From JBGAPI01 sp044221335 (GTDB lineage Bacteria; Pseudomonadota; Gammaproteobacteria; Xanthomonadales; Ahniellaceae), in contig JBGAPI010000045.1 of the NCBI GenBank assembly GCA_044221335.1, positions 1 through 42,271 of the forward strand: a stretch of DNA of 42,271 nt, written 5' to 3'. The notes under the pieces are model-generated. The model had not been told where the DNA came from. It saw nothing but the letters and a program-made list of their open reading frames with translations, and did no database searches. Made by a program: the position numbers and the translations under genes. This document shows, piece after piece, positions 15,501-22,965 of the stretch. Position 1 is the stretch's first letter, and each line of letters starts with the position of its first letter.

Positions 15501-16002
15501 CGTCGCGACCGTCGGCACGATGAACTTCACGTTCGCCGATGCCAGCCACGGGCAGGTCAGCTGGCGAATCGGAAGTCGCAGCGGCAGCGAGCCGATCACG
15601 CCGATCGCGCCGACCTCGAGCGTCGCGCTCGACCGCACCGGCGCCTGGTACGACAGCGGCGAGCCGGGCTGGGGCATCTCGATCGACACCCGCGCCGGCG
15701 TTCGAACCGCCATCCTGTTCTTCTACGACGGCGACAACCAGCCGCGCTGGGCACTCGGACAGGACGAGGGCAGTGCCGGGACGCTGCCGATGTTCAGCTA
15801 CCGCGGCTTCTGCCCCGACTGCGCCTATGCGGCGCCGACCCGCAGCGCCTCCGGCAGCATCGACCTCACCTACGACGCCGACCGTCGCGCGCGGATCCGC
15901 ACCGACGTGTTCGACGCCAGCCAGCCCGCGGCGCCGTGGCGACGCGACAACGCGGCGATCGCGCCGCTGACGGATGCGCCCGCGCATTTCGAGCGCCGGT
16001 GA
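12595..16002 (+). CDS. Exported beta-propeller / diheme cytochrome c protein
   Basis: A 1135-residue periplasmic or surface protein. It has a signal peptide (1-20, ending PAAE), then YNCE/YVTN-type propeller blades over about 25-450 (LDLSPDGRTLAIAH, VDLPNRRVKATLATA, AINPASGEATLVGTE, AVINADGS). A cytochrome region with two CxxCH haem motifs follows (CGSCH 482-486, CASCH 646-650), spaced as in CcpA/MauG-like diheme proteins. A thrombospondin type-3 calcium motif (DRDGDGISD, about 874-882) leads to two C-terminal repeats opening with LWYNAARSGHGFDI (from 906) and AWYDSGEPGWGISI (from 1017). Such WY...G.G repeats are common ends of Lysobacterales exported proteins in my recollection. A redox or peroxidase role is inferred. 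It stands alone with no maturation genes nearby. Confidence 0.8.
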   Translation: MIRILLLALGVSLTSAAPAAEVPFVNFENHPVHALDLSPDGRTLAIAHTADNRVQLFDLSGDTPHPAGSVMVGLDPVSVRFRGNDELWVVNHVSDSVSIVDLPNRRVKATLATADEPWDLVFANGRAFVSCSTDAKLQVFSQADPGAAPETLALAGREPRALALSKDGRSVYAAFFTSGNGTTILAGGFRQTAIVLPNAVSDTRGPYGGQNPPPNNGAVFNPPRDTSATPPAVGLIVRQGGDGRWRDDNRADWTDFVSGPLASASGRIPGWTLNDRDLAIVDAASLAVRYESGLLNIGMALAINPASGEATLVGTEATNEIRFEPIVNGKFVRVKLARVGADGAHRGNDLNPQLDYSVSTVAKATRDQALGDPRAIVWSADGSRGFVAGMGSNNVAVINADGSRNGAPILVGQGPAGLALDPAHHALYVWNHFDASLSVVDTDSRAERDRIAVFNPLPAVVRNGRPLLYDTHRTSGLGQAACGSCHVDSRTDGLSWDLGNPAAPPAAFDQNCGTTVLVTPTCEAYHAMKGPMTTQTLEDIIGHEPLHWRGDRAGIEAFNPAFVGLLGGERPLNSGEMADFKRFLATITLPPNPYRYFDNSLPDRIALPGQYTSGRFQMAGLPLPDGNARNGLNLFSRSFLDTPFQCASCHTLPTGMAVNGPLLTALLGISAGGSKMALGPNAENHLGIVSVDGSTNASIKVPQLRTQYRKTGFELRKPESKAGFGLLHDGSVDSLSDFFSARAFSVRSDQDVADLVALMLAFSGSDFGDNNPSLGAEPPTSKDVPAAVGNTLTYSGGALPFRVSEMIQVAKAGRVDLVVRSGAEAHAYNPASDRFIDGAGTARSPGDLAALASAARPLSYEVVPKGLATRLALDRDGDGISDAAELAQGSDPTDATSTTLRPAAGLWYNAARSGHGFDIESVGDQLFVLWYTYEDDGRPTWYEADGRVGATSNGNLYRVTWNPTTRRFVVATVGTMNFTFADASHGQVSWRIGSRSGSEPITPIAPTSSVALDRTGAWYDSGEPGWGISIDTRAGVRTAILFFYDGDNQPRWALGQDEGSAGTLPMFSYRGFCPDCAYAAPTRSASGSIDLTYDADRRARIRTDVFDASQPAAPWRRDNAAIAPLTDAPAHFERR

Positions 16003-16030
16003 CGGCGCTCGGAGTCACCCGCCCCGCGCT

Positions 16031-16100
16031 GCAGGAGCGGCACAAGGCGCGATGTGGGAGCGGCGCAAGCCGCGACTTTGGAGCATCGCAAGCCGCGATG
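16031..16100. repeat. Three tandem degenerate REP units
   Basis: GGAGCGGCACAAGGCGCGAT, GGAGCGGCGCAAGCCGCGAC and GGAGCATCGCAAGCCGCGAT follow one another at about 25-bp spacing. Each is an imperfect palindrome of the REP core. They fill the gap between the convergent propeller and TetR genes. Confidence 0.7.
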
Positions 16101-16143
16101 CCCCCCTCGCAAGCCTGAACCGGCGAAACTCCGCCACAGGCTT

Positions 16144-16743
16144 TCACGCCTCCCGCCCGTCGCGACCGACGCCGCCCCGGCCCGCCGCCAGCCACGCGTG
16201 CAACTGCCGCGCCGCGTGACCCGTCGGAATCCCGTCGACCGCCAGCGCGTGCAGGCTGAAGCTGCCCAGCACGGTGGCAAGCAGGTGCGCCGCGCAGTCT
16301 TTCGGCCGGGCGAATCCTGCAGCTCGGAACGCCCGCTCCAGCCGGGTGCGATCGGATGCCATCCAGGCCTTCAGGCGCTGTCGCACCGGCGGCAGCGCTG
16401 AGGCCTCGCCGAGCATCATGACCCAGGCCGCGACAGCCGCCGCGTCCGCGCCGACGCCAAGGCCGACGCGGGCGTCGACGTAGGCGGCGAGCCGCTCGAT
16501 CGCTGTCGGCGCCGCGAAGGCCTGCTCCGCGCGGCGCTCGGCATCCGCGATCAGCCCCTCCAGCAGGGCGAGCAGGATCGCCTCCTTGCTGTCGAAGTGG
16601 TAGTGCACGAGGCCCGGCGCCAGGCCGGCGCGGGCGGCGATCGAGCGCACGCTGGCGCGGGCGTAGCCGACCTCGGCCAGTTCGGCGAGCAGGGCGGCCA
16701 CGATCTGGCCGCGGCGCTGGTCGGTGTTCGGTCGTCGTCCCAT
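16144..16743 (-). CDS. TetR-family transcriptional regulator
   Basis: A 199-residue regulator with an N-terminal TetR HTH (residues about 10-60: RASVRSIAARAGLAPGLVHY then HFDSKEAILLALLEG) and an all-helical ligand/dimer domain. The N-terminal style (AGLAPGLVHYHFDSKE) resembles the BetI/PsrA-like branch, but the ligand is unknown. ATG 16743 is chosen since MGRRPNTDQRR directly precedes the HTH; longer frames would cross the operator. It is divergent from the HD-domain gene, and the 103-bp gap carries two matching inverted repeats (16756-16771, 16816-16831) that are likely its operators. Confidence 0.88.
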   Translation of the reverse strand: MGRRPNTDQRRGQIVAALLAELAEVGYARASVRSIAARAGLAPGLVHYHFDSKEAILLALLEGLIADAERRAEQAFAAPTAIERLAAYVDARVGLGVGADAAAVAAWVMMLGEASALPPVRQRLKAWMASDRTRLERAFRAAGFARPKDCAAHLLATVLGSFSLHALAVDGIPTGHAARQLHAWLAAGRGGVGRDGREA

Positions 16744-16755
16744 CGGTATCGATAG

Positions 16756-16771
16756 TTGGTCGGTTGACCAA
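16756..16771. promoter_or_regulatory. Operator 1, TTGGTC-N4-GACCAA
   Basis: A perfect 6-4-6 inverted repeat, TTGGTC GGTT GACCAA, 13 bp upstream of the TetR start. It shares the pattern TTGGNC-N4-GNCCAA with operator 2. The likely binder is the adjacent TetR protein, giving autoregulation. Confidence 0.7.
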
Positions 16772-16815
16772 TATTCTATTGCATCCGCGCCGGATCGGCG
16801 ATAGCCTGCACTTAC

Positions 16816-16831
16816 TTGGGCATTTGCCCAA
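16816..16831. promoter_or_regulatory. Operator 2, TTGGGC-N4-GCCCAA
   Basis: A perfect 6-4-6 inverted repeat, TTGGGC ATTT GCCCAA, 16 bp upstream of the HD-domain start. Its centre is exactly 60 bp from that of operator 1. Occupancy would block transcription or ribosome access for the HD-HIT-regulator chain. Confidence 0.7.
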
Positions 16832-16846
16832 TAAATCTCATCCCCC

Positions 16847-17476
16847 ATGACCGACCTGCTTTCCCGCTGGAACGCCCTCGCCCGGCAGAGCCTCGGCGCC
16901 AACCACGCTGAACTCGGCCGCGCGCTGATCGCCCGCTGGTCCGAGCCCGGCCGCCACTACCACGGGACGAGCCACCTGGCGGCGATGCTGGACCTGCTGG
17001 CGGAATGGCAGTCCGACGAGGACCTGCAATTCGCGGCGTGGTACCACGATGCGATCTACCGCCCCTGGCGCCGCGACAACGAGGCCCGCAGTGCGGCTCT
17101 CGCGCGGCGCGAGCTGCGCCGGGCCGGGCTGGCCGACGACCGCTGCAATCGCATCGCCGCCGCGATCCTGGCCACCCGCCGCCACGTCGCCGAGGACCCG
17201 GCCGTGGCGATGCTGCTCGATGCCGATCTCGCCGTCCTCGGCGCCGCACCCGACGACTACCGCCGCTACACCGCGGCGGTTCGCGCGGAATACGGCCATG
17301 TGCCCGGACCGCTGTTCCGCATCGGCCGGCGGCGCTTCGTCGAATCCGTGCTGGCGCGGGAATGGATCTTCGCCACCCTCCCAGCCCGCGATCGTTTCGA
17401 AGCCGCCGCTCGCCGCAACCTGACGGCCGAACTCGACGGACTCTGTGGGGCCCGCGGAGGAGACCGATGCGCCTGA
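16847..17476 (+). CDS. HD-domain predicted metal-dependent phosphohydrolase
   Basis: A 209-residue HD-superfamily protein of the small stand-alone type. Metal-binding positions are visible: His39 and His43 in RHYHGTSHL, the His67-Asp68 doublet in AAWYHDAIY, His113 in ATRRH and Asp125 in LLDADLAVLG. This order fits the predicted HD hydrolases annotated as metal-dependent phosphohydrolases; the substrate (nucleotide or other phosphoester) is unknown. It is divergent from a TetR regulator, with an operator immediately upstream. It overlaps the HIT-like gene by 10 bases, so it heads a coupled three-gene chain. Confidence 0.85.
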   Translation: MTDLLSRWNALARQSLGANHAELGRALIARWSEPGRHYHGTSHLAAMLDLLAEWQSDEDLQFAAWYHDAIYRPWRRDNEARSAALARRELRRAGLADDRCNRIAAAILATRRHVAEDPAVAMLLDADLAVLGAAPDDYRRYTAAVRAEYGHVPGPLFRIGRRRFVESVLAREWIFATLPARDRFEAAARRNLTAELDGLCGARGGDRCA

Positions 17477-17823
17477 TCCACCGTCGACGTCGTCCGGTCG
17501 ACCACTACGTCCTCGTCGCGGGTCCCCGCGACGCGCCGTCGCGGCTGCTGCAGCGTGCCGAGCGGATTGCCGCCCTGCTGTCGGATCGCAGCGTCGGTCG
17601 CCCCGACGGCTACACCCTGATCCACAACGGCTCCGGCGTGGCGCGTTGTGCGACGCCGCATGTCCACATCGTCTGCAGTGGGACGCGAGCGGCGAAGGGC
17701 CTGATGTACCTGCTGATCGGACTGCGGAATCTGCTCCTGTCGGCGCTTCCTGGGAATTTCCGAAGCGGATCGCGTACCATCCGCCAGCAGTCGGATGCCG
17801 ACCCCGAGACGCGCCCGCAATGA
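17467..17823 (+). CDS. Small HIT-like protein with reduced histidine triad
   Basis: A 118-residue protein. DHYVLVAGPRDA, GYTLIHNGSGVARCATPHVH and IVC resemble the C-terminal half of histidine-triad nucleotide-binding proteins. Where HIT enzymes have His-x-His-x-His, however, this one reads PHVHIVC: two histidines, the third lost. The C-terminal part is hydrophobic (GLMYLLIGLRNLLLSAL) and may touch the membrane. A strong GGAGGAGA Shine-Dalgarno lies just before ATG 17467. The start overlaps the HD gene and the stop overlaps the response regulator start (ATGA). HIT assignment is moderate; catalysis is doubtful without the third His. Confidence 0.6.
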   Translation: MRLIHRRRRPVDHYVLVAGPRDAPSRLLQRAERIAALLSDRSVGRPDGYTLIHNGSGVARCATPHVHIVCSGTRAAKGLMYLLIGLRNLLLSALPGNFRSGSRTIRQQSDADPETRPQ

Positions 17824-18572
17824 GCAAATCCCGCATCGCCACCATCGCCCTGGTCGAAGACGATCCGATCCACGCCGAGCTGTATTCGGCCTGGCTCACC
17901 ACCTCGGGGTTCACCGTCAACGTCTACAACTCGGCCGGCGATTTCCGTCGCCGCTTGGGCGCCGAATCGGTCGACGCGATCGTGCTGGACTGGGAACTGC
18001 CGGACACGCCGGGCATCGAACTGCTCGACTGGCTGAAGCACTCGCCGCACACCCGCATTCCGGTGATCTTCCTGACCGCCAACCAGGACGAGGCCGACGT
18101 GGTCGCCGCCCTGCGTGCCGGCGCCGACGACTACGTCTCCAAGCCGGCCCGTTCCGGCGAGCTGGTCGCCCGCGTCCAGGCCGCCCTGCGCCGCTCGACG
18201 CCGTCGGTGTCGCGCGACCCCGTGATCGAGGCCGCGCCGTTCCGGCTGGAGCTTGTGACCCGCCGCCTGTTCCTGCACGGCGAGCTGCAGGAGCTGACCG
18301 ACCGCGAGTTCGAGCTGCTGGCGTTCATGTTCCGCCGCGCCGGCCGGGTGATCAGCCGCGAACTGCTGCTCGCCGAGGTCTGGAACCTCTCCGGCGACGT
18401 CACCACCCGCACCATCGACACCCACATCTCGCGGCTGCGCAAGAAGCTGGGACTGAACGGCGATTCCGGCTGGCGCGTCGCGTCGGTCTACCTGCACGGC
18501 TACCGGCTCGAGCGCGTGGTCGGCACCGACGGCGTGTCCGCGGAGTCGAGCGAGAGCGTCGCCGAGGATTGA
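17820..18572 (+). CDS. OmpR/PhoB-family response regulator
   Basis: A 250-residue two-domain regulator. The receiver (about 7-122) has Glu13-Asp14-Asp15, the phosphoacceptor Asp57 in IVLDWELPD, Thr86 in FLTAN and Lys108 in VSKPA. The winged-helix DNA-binding domain (about 135-235) shows LTDREFELLAFMFRRAGRVI and RTIDTHISRLRKKLGL. No histidine kinase is adjacent, so it is an orphan. Its ATG overlaps the HIT-like stop, so it should be expressed with the HD and HIT-like genes, which is an unusual partnership. Target genes cannot be inferred. Confidence 0.88.
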   Translation: MSKSRIATIALVEDDPIHAELYSAWLTTSGFTVNVYNSAGDFRRRLGAESVDAIVLDWELPDTPGIELLDWLKHSPHTRIPVIFLTANQDEADVVAALRAGADDYVSKPARSGELVARVQAALRRSTPSVSRDPVIEAAPFRLELVTRRLFLHGELQELTDREFELLAFMFRRAGRVISRELLLAEVWNLSGDVTTRTIDTHISRLRKKLGLNGDSGWRVASVYLHGYRLERVVGTDGVSAESSESVAED

Positions 18573-18662
18573 TCGCGGCGTCGCCGCGATTGCGGGTGGG
18601 ACACCCGCTCCGCTGCTGTCCGTTTCGGAGCGCGGCGGGGTTGGGGTTCTGCCCCGCCCGGT

Positions 18663-19526
18663 TCAGTGCGACTGGCTGACGAGTTCGGCGTAGACCGACG
18701 CCGTCTCCGGCCGCTTGCCGTGCCAGATCGCGAAGGCCTCCGCGGCCTGCTCGACCAGCATGCCCAGGCCGTCGCAGACGTGCTCGGCCCCGGCGGCACG
18801 GCCCCAGGCCAGGAAATCGGTGGCGCTGCGGCCGTAGTTGAGGTCGTAGACGAGGCTGCGCGGGCCGACCAGCGCGAACGGCAGGTCGAGCCGGAGGCGC
18901 GCATGACCGGCCGAGGTCGCGTTGACGATGAGATCGAATCGGCCGGCTTCGGCCAGGTCGTTCCAATAGCAGGTCTCCACCCGCGCCGGCTCGCCGATGC
19001 GGTCCGACAACTGGTCGGCACGGGATGGGCTGCGGTTCGCGATCACGACGGAATGGATCCCGGCGTCGAGCAGCGCCGGCAGCACGCCGGAAGCGGCTCC
19101 GCCGGCGCCGAGCACCAGAGTGCGACGACCGCGCAGGTCGAGCCGCAGGCGTTCGCTGATGTCCTCGACCAGACCGGCGCCGTCGGTGTTGTGGCCGGTC
19201 ACGCCGTCGGCGGCGATCGCCAGCGTGTTGACGACGCCGGCCCGCGCCGCGCTGGCCGCGAGCCGGTCGCACAGCTTCAGCGCCGCGGACTTGTGCGGCA
19301 GCGTCACGTTGGCCCCACGCCCGCCGCCGCCCCGGAACGCCTGGAAGGCCTCGGCGAACTGGCTGGCATCCACCTCGATGGCGCTGTAGGTCAGCGCGAT
19401 TCCGGACGACTCCGCGAAGCGCCGGTGGATGGTCGGCGACAGCGAGTGCGCGATCGGCTGGCCGAACACGGCGAAACGCGCCACCACGGGCTCTTTGGCG
19501 ATCGGGACTTCCGGAGCTTCGAACAT
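18663..19526 (-). CDS. aroE: Shikimate dehydrogenase AroE
   Basis: A 287-residue NADP-dependent enzyme reducing 3-dehydroshikimate to shikimate in aromatic amino acid synthesis. Substrate-binding SLSP (28-31), catalytic Lys79 in NVTLPHKSAA and Asp115 in GHNTDGAGL, the nucleotide-binding loop GAGGAA (140-145), NATSAG and the C-terminal GLGMLVEQAAEAF are all present. Length is slightly above the usual 270 because of an extra N-terminal dozen residues. Start ATG 19526 follows GGGAG. Single gene convergent with the response regulator; the 90-bp gap shows only a weak hairpin without a U-tract. Confidence 0.95.
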   Translation of the reverse strand: MFEAPEVPIAKEPVVARFAVFGQPIAHSLSPTIHRRFAESSGIALTYSAIEVDASQFAEAFQAFRGGGGRGANVTLPHKSAALKLCDRLAASAARAGVVNTLAIAADGVTGHNTDGAGLVEDISERLRLDLRGRRTLVLGAGGAASGVLPALLDAGIHSVVIANRSPSRADQLSDRIGEPARVETCYWNDLAEAGRFDLIVNATSAGHARLRLDLPFALVGPRSLVYDLNYGRSATDFLAWGRAAGAEHVCDGLGMLVEQAAEAFAIWHGKRPETASVYAELVSQSH

Positions 19527-19723
19527 GGCGCACTCCCTGAGACGCTGGGCCCATTCTAGAACCGTTCCGACCGGACTTCGCTGCGCGAAGTCCGCAATTG
19601 GAATCCTGGCTACGGCGTTCGCGCGTCGCTGGTTGCAATGGTTGGAATTCGCTTGATTCCAGTCAGGCGAATCGGAACGCGACGGCGTACGCTTGCGGCT
19701 TGCCGGTTGGAGATGTTCCGCGC

Positions 19724-21862
19724 ATGAGCTGCCGCACTGAAACCGCGATCGACACCGTGGTCGACGCCATCCTCGCCCACGGCGGAAATGACCTCCACCT
19801 CGCCCTGCCGCTCGGGCTCGGCAAGCCGAACCGGCTGGTCAATGCGCTCTACCGGCGGGTCGCCGCGGATCCGCAGCGGCGACTGACGATCTACACCGCG
19901 CTGTCGCTGACCCGACCGAAGCCCGGCAGCGACCTCGAGGCGCGTTTCCTGACGCCCTTCCTCGAACGCCAGTTCGGCGCCGACTATCCGGACCTCGACT
20001 ACGCGACGGCGCGGCGCGACGGCACGCTGCCCGCGACAATCCGGGTGATCGAGTTCTACTACCAGTCCGGCAGCCTGGTGCGGGTGACCGGGGCGCAGCG
20101 TGACTACGCCTCGATCAACTACACCCACGTCGCCCGCGACCTCGCCGCGCGGGGCATCAACGTGATCGTGCAGCTGGTCGCGCGGCGGGGCGAGCGACTC
20201 TCGCTGTCGTGCAATCCCGACGTCAGCTTCGACCTGCTGGACCGGCTCGCCGCCGACGGGCTGCCGACGCCGCTCCGGATCGGCGTCACGCACCCCGACC
20301 TGCCCTTCCTCGGCAACGACGCCGAAGTCGGGCTCGACTTCTTCGACCTGCTGCTGGAATCGCCAGACGAGCACTCGCGCCTGTTCGCGCTGCCGCGCGG
20401 CCAGGTCGCCGATGCCGAGTTCGCCCTCGGACTCCAGGCCAGCGCGCTCGTCCCCGACGGCGGCACGCTGCAGATCGGCATCGGCGCGCTGTCCGACGCC
20501 ATCGTCGCCGCGCTGTTGATGCGCCAGCAGGACAACGCGCGCTACCGCGGACTGCTCGGCGCGCTCTGGCCGGGCGGCGAGATGCCGGCGCTGATCGCCC
20601 GCGACGGCGGCGTCGCGCCGTTCGAGCGCGGCCTGTACGGTGCCAGCGAACTGGTGATGGACGGCTTCATGCACCTGCGCACGGGCGGCGTGCTGAAGCG
20701 CCGGGTCTACGACGATCTGGCGCTGCAGCGCCTGGTCAATCGCGGGCTCGTCGGCGACGAGCTCGATCGCCCGGCGATCGAGGCCCTGATCGACTCCGAC
20801 TGGCTGTCGACCGCCCCGGACGACGCGCAGCTGGCCCGGGCCGCCCACTTCGGTGTCGTCCCCGCCGGCACCCGCCGCAGCGGTCCGCTGATCGCGTTTC
20901 CGGATGGCAGCCACGTGCCGGCCGACCTGCGCGACCCGTCCCACCGCGCCGCGCTGGCGGACAAGCTCGCGGGGCGCAAGCTCACCCACGGCCGCTACCT
21001 GCACGGCGCGTTCTACCTCGGCTCGAACCAGCTCTACGACTGGCTCCGCGGCCTCGCGGGCGAGGACTACGACGGCCTGTGCATGACCCGGGTCTCGCGG
21101 ATCAACGAGCTCTACGGCGGCAGCGAGGAGCTCGACCGCGCGCAACGCCACCACGCGCGCTTCTTCAACACCTGCATGATGCAGACCCTGCTCGGCGCCG
21201 CCGTCTCCGACGCGCTCGCCGACGGCGAGGTCGTCTCCGGCGTCGGCGGCCAGTACAACTTCGTCGCGATGGCGCACGCGATTCCGGGCGGCCGTTCGGC
21301 GCTGATGCTGCGCTCGACCCGCGAATCGTCCGCCGGCGCGTCGTCCAGCATCGTGTGGAACTACGGCCACGTCACCATCCCGCGCCACCTGCGCGACGTG
21401 GTGGTGACCGAATACGGCTGTGCCGACCTGCGCGGCGCCACCGATGGCGAGGTGGTCGAGCGGCTGCTCGCGATCAGCGACGCGCGCTTCGTCGACGGGC
21501 TAGCCGACAGCGCCCGCCGCGCCGGCAAGCTGCCGCGCGACTTCGTGATCCCCGACGCCTGGCGGCGCAACACGCCGCAACGCCTCGCCGACACGCTGAA
21601 GCCGCACAAGGCGGTCGGCTGGTTCAAGCCCTTCCCGTTCGGCACCGAGCTGACCGACGACGAGCTGCGTCTCGGCAAGGCCCTGAGGAAGCTGCAGGCG
21701 GGAATGACGACCGTCGGCGGCAAGCTGTCGCTGCTGGCGGGCGCGTTGTCGGCGCCGCCGGCGAACATCGATCACGATCGACTGATCGCGCGGATGGGGC
21801 TGGATCGGCCGACGTCGTTCAAGAACAAGCTGGTGGCGAGGATGTTGCGTCGCGCGCTGTAG
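19724..21862 (+). CDS. Acetyl-CoA hydrolase/transferase family protein
   Basis: A 712-residue protein of the long acetyl-CoA hydrolase/CoA-transferase type. The N-terminal half carries the first CoA-transferase domain and the C-terminal half the acetyl-CoA hydrolase C-terminal domain, marked by GVGGQYNFVAMAHAIPGG, ESSAGASSSIVWNYGHVT and the signature VTEYGCADLRGATDGE (about 565-580). It should move CoA between acyl groups or hydrolyse acyl-CoA in the cytoplasm; the acyl substrate is unknown. Classical Cat1/SCACT proteins are about 500 residues, so about 200 residues are additional. Start ATG 19724 lies after a 197-bp gap. The TAG stop is the first part of a REP repeat. Confidence 0.82.
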   Translation: MSCRTETAIDTVVDAILAHGGNDLHLALPLGLGKPNRLVNALYRRVAADPQRRLTIYTALSLTRPKPGSDLEARFLTPFLERQFGADYPDLDYATARRDGTLPATIRVIEFYYQSGSLVRVTGAQRDYASINYTHVARDLAARGINVIVQLVARRGERLSLSCNPDVSFDLLDRLAADGLPTPLRIGVTHPDLPFLGNDAEVGLDFFDLLLESPDEHSRLFALPRGQVADAEFALGLQASALVPDGGTLQIGIGALSDAIVAALLMRQQDNARYRGLLGALWPGGEMPALIARDGGVAPFERGLYGASELVMDGFMHLRTGGVLKRRVYDDLALQRLVNRGLVGDELDRPAIEALIDSDWLSTAPDDAQLARAAHFGVVPAGTRRSGPLIAFPDGSHVPADLRDPSHRAALADKLAGRKLTHGRYLHGAFYLGSNQLYDWLRGLAGEDYDGLCMTRVSRINELYGGSEELDRAQRHHARFFNTCMMQTLLGAAVSDALADGEVVSGVGGQYNFVAMAHAIPGGRSALMLRSTRESSAGASSSIVWNYGHVTIPRHLRDVVVTEYGCADLRGATDGEVVERLLAISDARFVDGLADSARRAGKLPRDFVIPDAWRRNTPQRLADTLKPHKAVGWFKPFPFGTELTDDELRLGKALRKLQAGMTTVGGKLSLLAGALSAPPANIDHDRLIARMGLDRPTSFKNKLVARMLRRAL

Positions 21863-21969
21863 CCCGCTGTTGTGGGAGGGGCGCAAGCCGTGCTGTCGTG
21901 GGAGGGGCACAAGCCCCGACCGCGGTGCCAATGCCATTCGCCAGGGCATGGGGCTTGCGCCCCTCCCAC
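21859..21969. repeat. REP cluster that contains the upstream gene's stop codon
   Basis: Starts TGTAGCCCGCTGTTGTGG and continues into GTGGGAGGGGCGCAAGCC (21872-21889), then a second GTGGGAGGGGCACAAGCCCC (21898-21917), and closes with the inverse GGGGCTTGCGCCCCTCCCAC (21950-21969). The outer and second arms can form a long hairpin between two convergent genes. The TAG at 21860-21862 is the stop of the acetyl-CoA hydrolase-like gene. Confidence 0.75.
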
Positions 21970-21972
21970 GGG

Positions 21973-22938
21973 TCACCGCGACCAGGGCAAGGCATCGAGA
22001 TCGACATTTCCCCCGGACAGGATCACCCCCACCCGCTGTCCGGCGAGCTCATCGCGCCGCTTCAGCAGACCCGCCCACGCCACGGCCGACGACGGTTCCA
22101 CCACCAGCTTCAATGCCTCCCACAACTGCCGCATCGCGGCGACGATCTCGGCTTCGCTGACCAGCACGATCGGCACGCGGTGCGCGCCCAGGATCGAAAA
22201 GCCGATCCGACCGAGGTAGCCGCGCAGGCCGTCGGCGATCGTCGACGCGCTGCGGTCGGTGAGCCGCACGCCGCCGGCGAGCGAGTCGTGCGCGTCGCGT
22301 GCACCCTCGGGCTCGGCGCCCCACACGCGCGCGGCGGGAGCCGCGGAAGTGATCGCCAGCGTGGTACCGGACAGCAGCCCGCCGCCACCGACCGGCGCGA
22401 TCACGACGTCGAGCGGACCGGCCGCGTCGATCAGCTCCAGCGCCGCGGTGCCCTGACCGGCCACCACCTCGGTGTTGTCGAAGGGGTGGACCAGCGTGCC
22501 GCCGGTCTCAGCCACCAGCGCCGCCGTCGCGGCGTCGCGCGCCCCCATGTTCGCCGCGCAACGCACGATCCGCGCGCCGGCATTCGCGATGTTGGCGAGC
22601 TTCACCGCCGGCGCGCCCTCGGGCACCACGACGTGGCAATCGATCCCGCGCAGTCGGGCCGCCAGCGCCAGCGCCGCGCCGTGGTTGCCCGATGACTGGG
22701 TCACCACGCCGCGCCGCGCGGTTGCCTCGTCGAGCGCGAACACGGCGTTGCAGGCCCCGCGGAACTTGAAGGCGCCGATCCGCTGCAGGTTCTCGCACTT
22801 GAATTGCACCCGGGCGCCGAGCACCGCGTCCAGCGCCTCGCTCTGCAGCACCGGCGTCTTCCATGCATGAGGCGCGATGCGTGCCTTCGCCTGCTGGACA
22901 TCGACGAGGGTGGGGATGCGCGGCATCGGATCACTCAT
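21973..22938 (-). CDS. Serine/threonine dehydratase or serine racemase-like PLP enzyme
   Basis: A 321-residue fold-type II PLP enzyme. The Schiff-base Lys58 is in GAFKFRGACNA, the phosphate-binding neighbour SSGNHG is at 82-87, the glycine loop GGGG is at 185-188 and the C-terminal SGGNVDL binds the pyridine nitrogen. Length (about 320) and the absence of an ACT domain point to a catabolic threonine/serine ammonia-lyase or a serine racemase; these cannot be told apart by eye. A deaminase would give 2-oxobutyrate or pyruvate plus ammonia. ATG 22938 is chosen; Met5 is possible. Follows the unknown membrane-protein gene on the same strand by 27 bp and is likely cotranscribed. Confidence 0.85.
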   Translation of the reverse strand: MSDPMPRIPTLVDVQQAKARIAPHAWKTPVLQSEALDAVLGARVQFKCENLQRIGAFKFRGACNAVFALDEATARRGVVTQSSGNHGAALALAARLRGIDCHVVVPEGAPAVKLANIANAGARIVRCAANMGARDAATAALVAETGGTLVHPFDNTEVVAGQGTAALELIDAAGPLDVVIAPVGGGGLLSGTTLAITSAAPAARVWGAEPEGARDAHDSLAGGVRLTDRSASTIADGLRGYLGRIGFSILGAHRVPIVLVSEAEIVAAMRQLWEALKLVVEPSSAVAWAGLLKRRDELAGQRVGVILSGGNVDLDALPWSR

Positions 22939-22965
22939 GGCGGGGCTCGGTCGGGTCTGGCGGAT

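Noticed and set aside
12628..15987. Long open frame antisense to the propeller-cytochrome gene
   Set aside because: Composition is Arg/Ala/Val/Gly-rich without motifs, while the sense frame has a signal peptide and haem motifs. Codon-bias shadow.
18573..18595. Terminator after the response regulator
   Set aside because: ATCGCGG/CCGCGAT can pair, but it is followed by GC-rich sequence with no U-tract.
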